In this document: positions 39,895 to 48,329 of the stretch, in pieces
Layout: each line of letters begins with the position of its first letter
Position numbering within the stretch: the first letter of the stretch is position 1
Assembly: GCA_930367205.1 (NCBI GenBank)
Contig: OV884009.1
Location: 95,563,189-95,627,188 of the forward strand
Source: Acanthosoma haemorrhoidale
Taxonomy: Eukaryota; Arthropoda; Insecta; Hemiptera; Acanthosomatidae
DNA length: 64,000 nucleotides
Direction of reading: 5' to 3'
Notes under the pieces: model-generated
What the model was told of the DNA's origin: nothing
The model's input: only the letters and a program-made list of their open reading frames with translations
Database searches by the model: none
Made by a program: the position numbers and the translations under genes

Positions 39895-40491
39895 ATGGAG
39901 GGTCCACGACGATCGGAACTAGTGACTGAGTACCACATCACTTGTAGCAAACTAGTTCGAGTTGGTCTTTGTGATTTTGTGCCCACTGTCGCTGTCATCG
40001 ACAAGAAAACAACAGTGTATATGGATACAGAAGAATGGAAATTCATTGTCGACCAAGTTCCAAGGATGTTGTCTCTTTTGCAAAGCAGGCCCAAGAAAGT
40101 GGAGGTTGAAGACCGACTAGGATGTAAAAATGTAAATTGTATATTTTCCAAGAGAGGGAGGAACAGGATCATGAAAATTGAACAGGTAATTCTTTCTTTC
40201 GCAATGTTTAACCAGAGTCCATCTACCCTTCAGCTGAATACACCTTCGGCATGTTTCAACAAAAATGATGTGACAAAGCTTTATAGAGAAGTTAAGAAAA
40301 TCAACGACTCACTGGACTTGATAACCAAGATGGCTGAACTCTATAAGAAACATGAAGAATGTGAAGAACCTGTGAAATCTTCATCAATGGACTTTGATAT
40401 TAATACTAATACCCTTTTTAATAATTTAAATGAACTCAAGAAAATGTGTAATAATAGCCACATAAATTGTAATTTGAACTATATTCAATAA
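39895..40491 (+). CDS. Unknown Polinton protein, 198 residues
   Basis: The frame is open upstream to 39,880, but the first ATG is at 39,895. The N-terminal half has alternating strands followed by VYMDTEEWKFIVDQ, a strand-then-helix pattern vaguely like the PC4-type single-strand DNA-binding fold; this is a weak suggestion only. The middle contains CKNVNC and a basic patch KRGRNR. The C-terminal third is helical and acidic with several cysteines and a stretch rich in asparagine. No signal peptide or membrane segment. It lies between the BIR gene and two minus-strand genes, as an accessory gene near the left end. Confidence 0.6.
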   Translation: MEGPRRSELVTEYHITCSKLVRVGLCDFVPTVAVIDKKTTVYMDTEEWKFIVDQVPRMLSLLQSRPKKVEVEDRLGCKNVNCIFSKRGRNRIMKIEQVILSFAMFNQSPSTLQLNTPSACFNKNDVTKLYREVKKINDSLDLITKMAELYKKHEECEEPVKSSSMDFDINTNTLFNNLNELKKMCNNSHINCNLNYIQ

Positions 40492-40642
40492 ATAATTGTT
40501 ATGCCAATACGTTGTTGTTGTTTTTTTGTAACTTTTCCCTAAGTAAAAAGGTGAATAAGGGTAAATAAAAAAATTTTTTTTTTTTAATTTCTATGGTTTA
40601 TTTGAAATAAAACATGTATAAATTATAGATATAATATTACAA

Positions 40643-40864
40643 TTAATAATTAATATATTCATTGAGGCATGAAAGTCTTCGTTTCTGGATAAATTCCTCA
40701 TCCTCTCGCCATTCCTCAGGTAAGTTGTCACAGATATAGTCTAATGTGTAGTCGAAAAGGTACAAAAGTAATGATCGAGGTAAAACTCTCAATTCTTCAG
40801 TAGTTAAAGTTTCGATACCTTCCTCTCCCAAACGACGTAACACCAACTCCATTTCATCCATCAT
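40643..40864 (-). CDS. Small conserved-looking Polinton ORF, 73 residues
   Basis: Starts with ATG ATG and encodes a short acidic protein with ELRVLPRSLLLYLFDYTLDY, then DNLPEEW. I have an impression that similar short ORFs occur in insect Polintons, but I cannot name a function. No membrane segment, signal peptide or zinc site. The complement of a TATA-like tttataaata lies at about 40,888-40,897, roughly 25 bp before the start codon, overlapping the end of the upstream minus-strand reading frame. It could be a real small regulatory gene. Confidence 0.55.
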   Translation of the reverse strand: MMDEMELVLRRLGEEGIETLTTEELRVLPRSLLLYLFDYTLDYICDNLPEEWREDEEFIQKRRLSCLNEYINY

Positions 40865-40890
40865 ACTAATGCTTCGTTTACTAGGAGGTA

Positions 40891-41295
40891 TTTATAAATT
40901 CCCCTCCTCCTCAAACCACAAACACTGAGGACTATTTTTTTTATGGTAGCTGAGAGGGTTGACTAATGATTTTCTGTCAAATAGCAGTCCACAGTATACA
41001 CACTTAACTCTATCTTACACTCCTCGAATAAATCCAGCATATGAAAGCAGATGATGAGGTGAGCCAATGCTTTTAAATGTTTGCCTTCTTATCTCTTCTT
41101 TTTTCAAATCTACAGCTTCAGAATTTTTTCCAACCCATGTAGCCAGACGATGAGCTTGATTTAATGAGCAAACAAAGGAAGTGTTTAAATGAAAATGACA
41201 AGTCATCTGGTCAGTATCTAATTGTTTCAAGTTTGGACAACTGAAATCATGAAGATCATAGACTGCTTTATCAATGAGTTCTTCTATAAATTTGC
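40891..41295 (-). pseudogene. 3' half of split Polinton gene: conserved region plus a second BIR domain with an internal stop
   Basis: Continuation of the gene whose 5' half is at 45,884-46,183. The reading frame passes through the 12-bp target duplication (tgcaaattta ta on the minus strand, four codons C-K-F-I) without any shift. It reads on through SCPNLKQL and an HLATW-like segment into a BIR domain: RRQTF, then YAGFIRG, then a TAA stop at 41,015-41,017, then CVYC and H and C with the exact BIR zinc spacing C-x2-C-x16-H-x6-C. The frame stays open after the stop down to 40,891. So the BIR was functional until a stop arose at a loop position just before DRVKC. Its promoter half is separated by 4.6 kb of retrotransposon. 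Confidence 0.85.
41284..41295 (+). repeat. Target-site duplication, left copy (tataaatttgca)
   Basis: Perfect 12-bp direct repeat with 45,884-45,895, flanking the nested Jockey-type element. It corresponds to exactly four codons of the interrupted minus-strand gene. Confidence 0.95.
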
Positions 41296-41317
41296 ATGAG
41301 TACTGCGCCTGCGCTAA

Positions 41318-41325
41318 CTATATAA
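41318..41325 (+). promoter_or_regulatory. TATA-like element inside the 5' end of the Jockey-type element
   Basis: tatataag lies 22 bp downstream of the mapped 5' boundary. If transcription starts at the element boundary this is an internal sequence. Alternatively the mapped element includes a short upstream promoter that would be transcribed from about 41,350. Confidence 0.4.
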
Positions 41326-41694
41326 GTCGTTTTTCACATCGCTCTGCAACAAACTGTTCTTGTTACCGTTCGTAGGAAGTGCCTAGTTCGCAAAACTGTT
41401 CCAACCGACCCTTGGGCGAACCGTTCGCGGTGGACTGTCTACAGGTCAGTGGAAAGAGGAACATTATTATTGCTAACGTAAGTTTTTCATCTCACAATTC
41501 ATACAGAGGGCGGCCATATTGCAAGATATCAGTCAGCCGTGCTGAGAGTGGGGAGTCCAGCTGGCCCTAAAGTACACTCTGTTCAGGCCTCTAATTACGC
41601 CACAAGCTATTAACACAAATACCTGTGTTCGAGGCTACACAGTTTTTTTTTTTTTTTGTTTTTTTTTATTCAATTAAAAACTATTTACAAGAAT

Positions 41695-43038
41695 ATGAAA
41701 CATGCGTTTCTATCAACAAGTTATATCAGAAAAAAAAAAAAACGCTCAAGATCATTGGGACCTACGCCCACTATGTCACCAGTCAAACGCAAGCCACGGC
41801 GATCTAATCGGAATATCCCAATAAATTCCTCAGCACCTAGCAGCTCTATGGAAGAGATACCACCACAACCCACCACATCAAAACAAACAACAGTAACTGA
41901 TGAGTCTCCCTTTTTCACACCCAATAGTTACGAGGTGTTGAAAAATATTGAGATAGAGGACATGGACTCTACAACAACACCCACACAGCCCAAGCCACCA
42001 GCGATATTCGTTCGCAACATTAGTAATTTCAAATTACTATGCACTCAATTGAGCAAAGTTGTAGGTACAGGCAAATATACTTGCCTCAATCGATCTCGGG
42101 ACACAAAAGTTTCTCCGGACACTCCTGAAACATACCGAGGAATTATAAAATACCTAGAAGAAACCAAGGCTGATTTTCATACCTACCAACTAAAGCAAGA
42201 AAGATCGCTGCGGGTGGTGATTAGAAACCTGCATCCCACAACACCAGCGGACGAGATAGAAAATGAGCTGATAAGTTTAGGGTACAAGGTTCGCCAAATC
42301 ACGAATGTCCTCCGTGAGGAAAGACAAGAAAATGATACAAGTATCAAGAAACCAATGCCCTTATTCTTTGTCGATCTAGAGCGAACAGCTGGAGTGGAGA
42401 AAATCTACGAGCTTAACCACTTATACTACACAAGAGTACAGGTCGAAAAGCCTTACCCGAAACGAGACATCGTCCAATGCCATAATTGCCAGGCATATGG
42501 GCACACAAAATCATACTGCTACCACCCTCCCAGGTGTGTAAAGTGCAGTGGGCAGCACAAAAGTGAATTGTGCAAGAAGCCCCTAAAATCACCTGCTGTA
42601 TGTGTGTTCTGTCAGCAAGGCCACCCGGCAAACTATAAAGGCTGTGAGGCTTATAGAATTCTAAAGTCCAGAAGTGAACAACGTCGTCGTCCTGAAGAAG
42701 AAACATCAGCCACAGGTAGCCCAAGAAGCACCCCCACCAGAAGTTTGAGGCCTTCAGTCTCTTTTGCTGACGCAGTTCGGAACAGAGAGCAGTCACAGGC
42801 ATTGCCCACACCTCCTCCGCAAGTTCTTCTTTCCCAGCACTCCGCTCATCCCAGCAATCGGCAAACTCAATCCCATCCTCAACCACACATCTCGCATATC
42901 CCGCCACCTTCAAGCTCTTCAGATCTCACCAGCCTTTTAACCTCATTCCTTACAGAGTTCAGAACCCTAATTACACCTCTCATTTCCCTTCTTACAAATC
43001 TTGTCTCCTACCTTATCCCCGTTAAACAAAATCCATAA
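41695..43038 (+). CDS. ORF1, gag-like RNA-binding protein of Jockey-type element
   Basis: Open frame of about 447 residues from the ATG at 41,695; the frame extends upstream to 41,656, and a later ATG at 41,773 is also possible. N-terminal basic serine/threonine-rich region; a middle PRE_C2HC-like domain (around VIRNLHPTTPADEIE to LFFVDLER); then three zinc knuckles: CHNCQAYGHTKSYC, CVKCSGQHKSELC, and CVFCQQGHPANYKGC. The C-terminal third is proline/serine-rich and ends in a short hydrophobic helix. The family packages element RNA into nucleoprotein particles. The TAA stop at 43,036-43,038 is followed at once by ORF2 in the same frame. Confidence 0.9.
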   Translation: MKHAFLSTSYIRKKKKRSRSLGPTPTMSPVKRKPRRSNRNIPINSSAPSSSMEEIPPQPTTSKQTTVTDESPFFTPNSYEVLKNIEIEDMDSTTTPTQPKPPAIFVRNISNFKLLCTQLSKVVGTGKYTCLNRSRDTKVSPDTPETYRGIIKYLEETKADFHTYQLKQERSLRVVIRNLHPTTPADEIENELISLGYKVRQITNVLREERQENDTSIKKPMPLFFVDLERTAGVEKIYELNHLYYTRVQVEKPYPKRDIVQCHNCQAYGHTKSYCYHPPRCVKCSGQHKSELCKKPLKSPAVCVFCQQGHPANYKGCEAYRILKSRSEQRRRPEEETSATGSPRSTPTRSLRPSVSFADAVRNREQSQALPTPPPQVLLSQHSAHPSNRQTQSHPQPHISHIPPPSSSSDLTSLLTSFLTEFRTLITPLISLLTNLVSYLIPVKQNP

Positions 43039-45704
43039 GTGGATCCTTCCGACTCCTTATCCATTCTCCTTTGGAATGCGAATGGTGTTCACACCCACAC
43101 TAACGAACTAACAGCACTACTCCATGACAAAAACATCGATGTAGCTCTTATTACTGAAACAAGACTTACAAGTAAACGACCATTTACCGTTCGACAGTAC
43201 CAGACTTATCGAACTGATCACCCAGATGGAAGAGCTCATGCAGGTACCGCTGTCATTGTCCATAACTCCATATCCCATCACATAGTTCCTTTGGTAGCAC
43301 ATGATTTCCTTCAATCCACTGCAGTGTCAATCACCACCCTCAATTTTCCCCCTACTCTAGCATCAGTGTACTGCCCTCCCAATAAATCCATTCCCGATTC
43401 CCAATTCATCTCCTTTCTAGACTCCATCGGGCATCGTTTCCTTGTGGGTGGGGACTTTAACGCAAAGCACCAAAACTGGGGCTCAAGATCCACAAATACA
43501 CGAGGACGTGCTTTGTTGTCTGCACTCGCACGGAGACATTGCTCCACTATCTCTCCTGACTGTGTCAGCCACCTATTGGCCATCAGATCCCAACCGAAAT
43601 CCAGATCTCCTTGACTTTTTCTTCTACAATAGTTTAGGAACACTAAACTATTCACTCAAGCGCCTCGATGACCTCTCCTCTGATCATAGTCCTTTATTAT
43701 TAACCTTTTCCCTTAGACCAATTCACAAACTGCCTCCTCCTTCATTTATTAGGGGCCCAGTTGACTGGGACCACTTCCGTCAGCTTCTTACAGAGTCCGT
43801 AAACCTCAAATTATCCCTGAAAACATCCCAAGACCTAGACGATGCAGTGCATTCTTTCACTACTCTGGTCCAGAGGTCGGCTTGGGAGGCATCGTCACCC
43901 CATCGTCGCCCAAGAATCCACAATCATAATCGTTTACCTCAGCATCTCAAAGATATAATCAAATCCAAACGCCGCTCTAGAACAGTGTGGCAAAGATCCC
44001 GGCATCCTGCTGATCGCCGCTCGTACAATCAGTACTGCCGATTGGTAAAGCGGCGATTGGCATCCTTCCGTTCTGATTCTTTCAATTCCTACCTCTCCTC
44101 TCTGTCCACCAGGGATAACTCCTTGTGGAACGTAACCAAAAAAATCCTAAAGTATCAACCTGTTTCACATCCACTCCGTCGTGATGATGGGTCCTGGGCG
44201 GCCTCGGATGGGGATAGGTCGGAGGAATTTGCTCTGCATCTTACCCATACTTTCACACCTCACCTTTCTCATCAAAGCCATACTCACAGCAAAACTGTGG
44301 AAGATTTCCTCACTTCACCTATTCCTCTCTCTCTTCCACCAAAAGCCGTTAATCCCTCTGAGGTGAAATACCTTCTGAAAAACTTACCTTACAGAAAATC
44401 CCCTGGATATGATCTTCTAACTCCTCAAATTCTCAAACAACTTCCTCCTAAAGCCATAATCTTCCTAACCTATATATATAATTGCATTATCCGAACGACA
44501 CACTTTCCTCTCCTCTGGAAACATTCCATTATTGTCCTATTCACCAAACCCGGTAAACCACCCAATGACACCTCATCTTACCGTCCAATTAGCCTACTCC
44601 CTATCCTCTCAAAAATATTTGAGAAACTCCTACTAAAACGTCTACTTCCAATTGTTGAATCCAAAAACCTTTTTCCCACACACCAGTTTGGTTTCCGCCA
44701 ACGACATTCCACTGCTCAACAAGGCCTTCGCGTTGTTGATCACGTCTCCTCAGCCCTTGAAACCAAAAAGTATTGCACTGCTGCCTTTCTCGATATAGCT
44801 CAAGCTTTTGACAGGGTTTGGCACGCAGGTTTGCTCTACAAGCTCAAAAGACATTTACCACAGACCCTTTTCCTAATCCTACAGTCCTACCTTTCAAACC
44901 GCTTCTTCCAAGTCCGCTGTGGCTTAGAATACTCTAACTACTATCCCATAAATGCAGGAGTTCCACAGGGCAGTGTCCTAGGCCCCATCCTCTATAACCT
45001 ATACACCGCTGATGTCCCCTCTACTTCCAACACCTTCTTGGCCACATTTGCAGATGACACTGCAGTCTTGTCATCCCACCCAGACCCCAACATAGCATCC
45101 CATAACCTTCAAAAACACCTTAACGAGATCGAGTATTGGTGCAATCAATGGCGGATCAAAGTTAATGAAGCAAAATGCTCCCACATTACCTTCACCCTTT
45201 GTCGCAAGACTTGTCCATTAGTTTATTTTAATTCTATTCCTCTCCCAGTAACCGAGACAGTACGGTACTTGGGCTTCCATCTCGACAAACGACTGACCTG
45301 GAACCCACATACGAGACTAAAAAGACAAGAACTAAACAGACGCTTTGGACAACTCTACAGACTACTTCAAAGGACATCCCCATAAAGTTATACTTAAACC
45401 AATCTGGACATACGGAATAGAGCTATGGGGGACAGCAAAAAAGTCGAACATCAAGCGTATCCAATCCTTTCAATCCAAAGTCCTGAGAACAATAGTAAAT
45501 GCCCCTTATTATGTCAGCAACAAAACCCTTCATAACGACCTTAATATACCCTACATTCTAGAACTCATCCCTTCCAAGTTTATGAAATTCCACAGTAGCC
45601 TTTCCAACCACCCTAATCCTGTAGCACAGTCTTTGCACTGCGCCACTCATCCCTATAATCCTCCTCGGAGACTGAAACGGCAGTGGCCTCGTGACCTGCT
45701 ATAA
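43039..45704 (+). pseudogene. ORF2, endonuclease and reverse transcriptase of Jockey-type element, two frameshifts
   Basis: Begins in frame directly after the ORF1 stop with a GTG codon, with no ATG nearby. Part 1 (43,039 to about 43,560) is an APE-type endonuclease with LLWNANG, LITETR, and GGDFNAKH. A shift near 43,550-43,570 moves to the next frame, where ATYWPSDPNRNPDLLDFF and SSDHSPLLLTF finish the endonuclease. The reverse transcriptase follows with FGFRQRHSTAQQ, motif A AFLDIAQAFDRVWH, motif B GVPQGSVLGPIL, and motif C FADDT. A second shift near 45,383 leads to the typical tail KPIWTYGIELWG. The protein would nick target DNA and prime reverse transcription from it. All catalytic motifs survive; only frame is lost. 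Confidence 0.92.
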
Positions 45705-45883
45705 TCGCGTGACAGTGGGAGTCCTGGCAATGGCCAGTTTCTCCAATCATGTCCTATTGTATGAATGAGTGAGTGAATGATGACTGTAAATATGGTATGA
45801 ATGAGATCATTTATCTGTATTATTATTGCCTTATAAAAGGCAAATTGTAATTATTGCACAATAAAGTTATAATATATATAATA
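45705..45883 (+). other. 3' UTR and A/T-rich tail of the Jockey-type element
   Basis: Non-coding. Contains a short inverted repeat (tgccttataaaaggca near 45,828) and ends gcacaataaagttataatatatataata before the target-site duplication. The AATAAA-type signal lies about 20 bp from the end. Confidence 0.75.
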
Positions 45884-45895
45884 TATAAATTTGCA
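45884..45895 (+). repeat. Target-site duplication, right copy (tataaatttgca)
   Basis: Identical to 41,284-41,295. Marks the 3' end of the nested non-LTR element. Confidence 0.95.
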
Positions 45896-46183
45896 CTTTT
45901 CCATTCCTTTTGCCCATAATATATCATAGTCTTCTGTAACGCATATTAGGAAATACTTCATATCTTCATATTGTACATCGCCATAGTCCCATTCCAATCC
46001 ATGAATATGTTTTTTTACCCAAAGATTTGTCTTCGACTGACTCACTTCTTCAACATCTTGAGGTGGTTTAAAAAACCAATGATATGATGAACCATGGCTA
46101 ATTGAGATGATAGATAGTTCTTTAACAATTAATGAGTTAGAAGCTGTGCGATAGCCCTGAAAATCAATGACCGCTGATCGCAT
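45884..46183 (-). pseudogene. 5' half of split Polinton gene (conserved domain of unknown function, possibly nuclease-like)
   Basis: Starts at ATG 46,183 with an IDFQGY strand motif, then VKELSI, YHWFFKPP, LWVKKHIHGLEW, and ILWAKGMEKC. From memory this pattern resembles an uncharacterised arthropod and cnidarian family often seen with transposons; the leading acidic D.Q strand suggests an RNase H-like exonuclease fold, but I cannot prove it. The frame enters the right target duplication (45,884-45,895) as four sense codons and then runs into retrotransposon sequence. The missing part is at 40,891-41,295. A strong TATA (tatatataa, complement of 46,229-46,240) lies upstream. Confidence 0.75.
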
Positions 46184-46475
46184 CTTTTGGTTTACGCACA
46201 GTGAGATTATTACAGTCGACTGAATGGTTATATATATAATTAAAGCAAGTGGTAAGCTATCGAACTTTTTTTAAAAATGACTTTATTAATTTACACTACA
46301 ACAAAAGTTTAAAATAAAAAGATTTAAGTGTCTAAGCTACTAACTGAACGTGCATGAATGAATCACGGAAGGGGATTGACTATCTCTAAGCGAGGAGCCT
46401 CATTTATATCATGTCAAAAGGTCTACGCTCAGCATTATGATAAAGACTCAGCGCTTAAACTATATACACGCAGGT
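46184..46475 (-). promoter_or_regulatory. Intergenic region: promoter of the split gene and 3' end of the capsid gene
   Basis: No ORF. Holds the TATA at 46,229-46,240 with an initiator-like cagtcg about 25 bp downstream on the minus strand, and a complement AATAAA-type signal near 46,282 that could end the capsid transcript read from the right. The rest is unremarkable AT-rich DNA. Confidence 0.5.
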
Positions 46476-47085
46476 TTAATTAATAATCTTTCGAACGAGG
46501 CCTGTCCCCACCTCATATTCTACTATTTTATCATGAAGAATGAGACAGTATGCCTTGGTATTAGCAGGAAAGTTCTCACTCGCCTCTAGTTGAACGCGAA
46601 TATCAATAGTCGTACTCTTTATCGCATCAGATTGCTTAGAACAATCTAAAACGGCTATAGGTGCTATGATCTCAAAATCACATCGTGACAGCAGAGGTTG
46701 AGAATGTCTATTGCCATAATAACTCGTTTGAAATTCTTTATACATTTCGTAGAGGAGAGCCACTTTTCCAAGCTCGAAATCTATATTCAAATCATCATAG
46801 GGATATTGCTCGCTATTCAGATAGAGTTTCAAATTTTTCAATTTTACCACCATCCTTAGTACCAGGATAGTACAGGTTAGTACCATCCTTTTTTGAAATT
46901 CGTCCTTCCAGATAAACAAAACTTAATGAAGGAATTGTATAAACATCTTGTTGATGGATGGGTATTCTGATTTCGTCAGACTTGTTAAGGGTGTTCCCCG
47001 CATACGCTTGATGTGAATGATATTGAAATTGTGTAAGAGATTCTTCAAATTTTACGTCTGATGTAATATTTAGCATGTTATTCAT
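46476..47085 (-). pseudogene. Major capsid protein gene, internally deleted (only both ends remain)
   Basis: The N-terminal part (47,085 to about 46,850) has DEIRIPIHQQDVYTIPS and LEGRISKKDG, matching the start of Polinton double-jelly-roll major capsid proteins. The C-terminal part (about 46,880 to 46,476, another frame) has LYLNSEQYPYDDLNIDF, ALLYEMYKEFQ, VLDCSKQSDAIKS, and AYCLILHD, matching the capsid C-terminus. Intact proteins of this family are around 600 residues, whereas only about 200 codons are left, so roughly 1.1-1.2 kb was lost and the junction is out of frame. No functional capsid can be made. The start codon is preceded by an A-rich leader (ten A on the minus strand), and a TATA (ttataaaag) lies at 47,199-47,209. 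Confidence 0.82.
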
Positions 47086-47247
47086 TTTTTTTTTCTTATT
47101 TTTAACCTAAAACCACACTGTTTTAAAAAGTTAGCGTTGACAGTTGTTAACGGTCTCGTTGATATTGGTTTACTAATTCTTAACTGAGTATGACATCTCC
47201 TTTTATAACAGGCTTCAACTCGCACACAACTACTCTCTCTGGTAAAA
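47086..47247 (-). promoter_or_regulatory. Promoter and leader of the major capsid gene
   Basis: No ORF. On the minus strand a TATA-like ttataaaag is followed about 25 bp later by catactcagttaag, an initiator-like site. A leader of roughly 100 bases ends in poly(A) directly before the capsid ATG. Confidence 0.5.
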
Positions 47248-47954
47248 TCAATCCCCATTCTTCTTCAAATGTATTCTCAATGTAACAGTTTCTCCCCTAA
47301 AGTCAATAAGCTCGCCGTTCTGATCCACTAAGCGAATGGTAATATTGTCAACAGTCCTCACGTTAGTAGGAAAGTAAATGACAGGATTCGGGGTTTCTAC
47401 TAGTTTATATCCTTGTTCAACAGTCGGAAAGAATTGATGTATGCTATGATCTGGCTCCCCGTTTACGTAAGACCCTGATGCGATGTTACAATGAATCGAA
47501 ATAGTGTTTACGGAAAGGATTTTTACAATTCCATCTGATTCAGTATAGCGGTTCACTGGATGTATCACACGATTTGGACTATTAAAACCCAATAGTGGAC
47601 CAATGGAATGTGGTTTATCAGGAAAGTTGAAGTAAACCGGTTTAGTTGTTCTAAGTTCCACCTTTAAAGTACTGTGATTTCCCCGCAGTACAAACCCAGC
47701 TCTTGGGTCTTGATGCATAATTTCTTCGTAAAGAAAAGTATTTAGAGCACTGATATCGTACGATCCCTCAGGTATCTGAATCGTCAGATTTCCAAAATAA
47801 AACTTATCGTTAACATCCTTCCTTACATTAGGAATAGTATTATATGTGTCAAAAGATAATAAGCCAACGGTATAGCATGATCCTAATTCTAGTGGAGGAA
47901 AAAGTTTGCATGAAGAACGCTAGAATCCCCTGTAAGCGCTACTGTGTAGCTCAT
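47248..47954 (-). pseudogene. Minor capsid (penton-like) protein gene with a frameshift near the start
   Basis: From about 47,900 to 47,248 the frame encodes the Polinton minor capsid protein, a single jelly-roll penton homologue. Recognisable parts are IPEGSYDI, SIGPLLGFNS, SIHCNIASGSY, HQFFPTVEQGYK, and LIDFRGETVTLRIH near the end. The natural start appears to be the ATG at 47,952-47,954 (MSYTVALTG), whose frame stops after about 21 codons. The two frames meet at the pyrimidine run near 47,896-47,905, so one base was lost or gained there. An internal ATG at 47,718 would yield only a truncated 156-residue protein. It lies between the capsid and protease genes, as expected for a virion gene block. 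Confidence 0.82.
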
Positions 47955-47966
47955 GATTATGAATGA

Positions 47967-48329
47967 TTAAAATTTATGAGAAACGTCGGCTAAATACTTT
48001 AAGCAGAGATGTCCACAAATCGGAGTATTCCACTTCTGATAACGACGTCTGTTGTAAGTTATTTGTAAACCTTTAAAGTAATCAAGTAGCTGTGGCGGTG
48101 GTTTCAAATTACCAAACGAATCAAAGTATTTCACAAGATTATCTTTTTTTATATAACAAACCCAATGAGAACCAGGTTCTGAACTTGTATGCAAATTTAC
48201 AATAGCTTTCTCATGTTTTTTTGGATATTTAGGAAGACTATCAATCATAAATACTCCACGAAAATTTTCAATATTCAAAACTTTAGCTATATAATTTAAT
48301 TCGAGATCAGTCAATGGTTTATTCGGCAG
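47967..48329 (-). pseudogene. Adenain-like cysteine protease (PRO) without an ATG start
   Basis: Maturation protease of Polintons, related to adenovirus protease. From the TTG at 48,314: FRGVFMIDSLP at 18-28, catalytic His50 in GSHW, Asp65 in YFDSFG, Gln93 in RYQ, and Cys100 in ICGHLC. All four catalytic residues are present, with the short length usual for the element. No ATG lies upstream in frame before the stop of the PLA2-domain gene. The frame begins with CTG directly after that gene's TGA, and the first in-frame ATG (residue 23) lies inside the domain. Possible explanations are loss of an original ATG at the CTG position, CTG or TTG initiation, or readthrough of the TGA from the upstream gene. 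Function is therefore uncertain although the domain is intact. Confidence 0.85.

Larger units (their letters stand above)
41296..45883 (+). mobile_element. Jockey-type non-LTR retrotransposon, copy 2, apparently full length (4.6 kb)
   Basis: Bounded by a perfect 12-bp target-site duplication. The 5' region of about 400 bp has a TATA-like tatataag at 41,318-41,325, only 22 bp inside the element, then a GC-richer leader. ORF1 (gag-like) and ORF2 (endonuclease plus reverse transcriptase) follow. The 3' end carries aataaag and a short (TA)n-like tail rather than a long poly(A). ORF2 has two frameshifts, so this copy is inactive although structurally complete. Confidence 0.93.

Noticed and set aside
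39747..40172. 141-codon minus-strand frame
   Set aside because: Antisense to the small lysine-rich ORF and the unknown 198-residue ORF, which have better start context and composition.
42413..42913. 166-codon minus-strand frame
   Set aside because: Antisense shadow of the gag-like ORF1.
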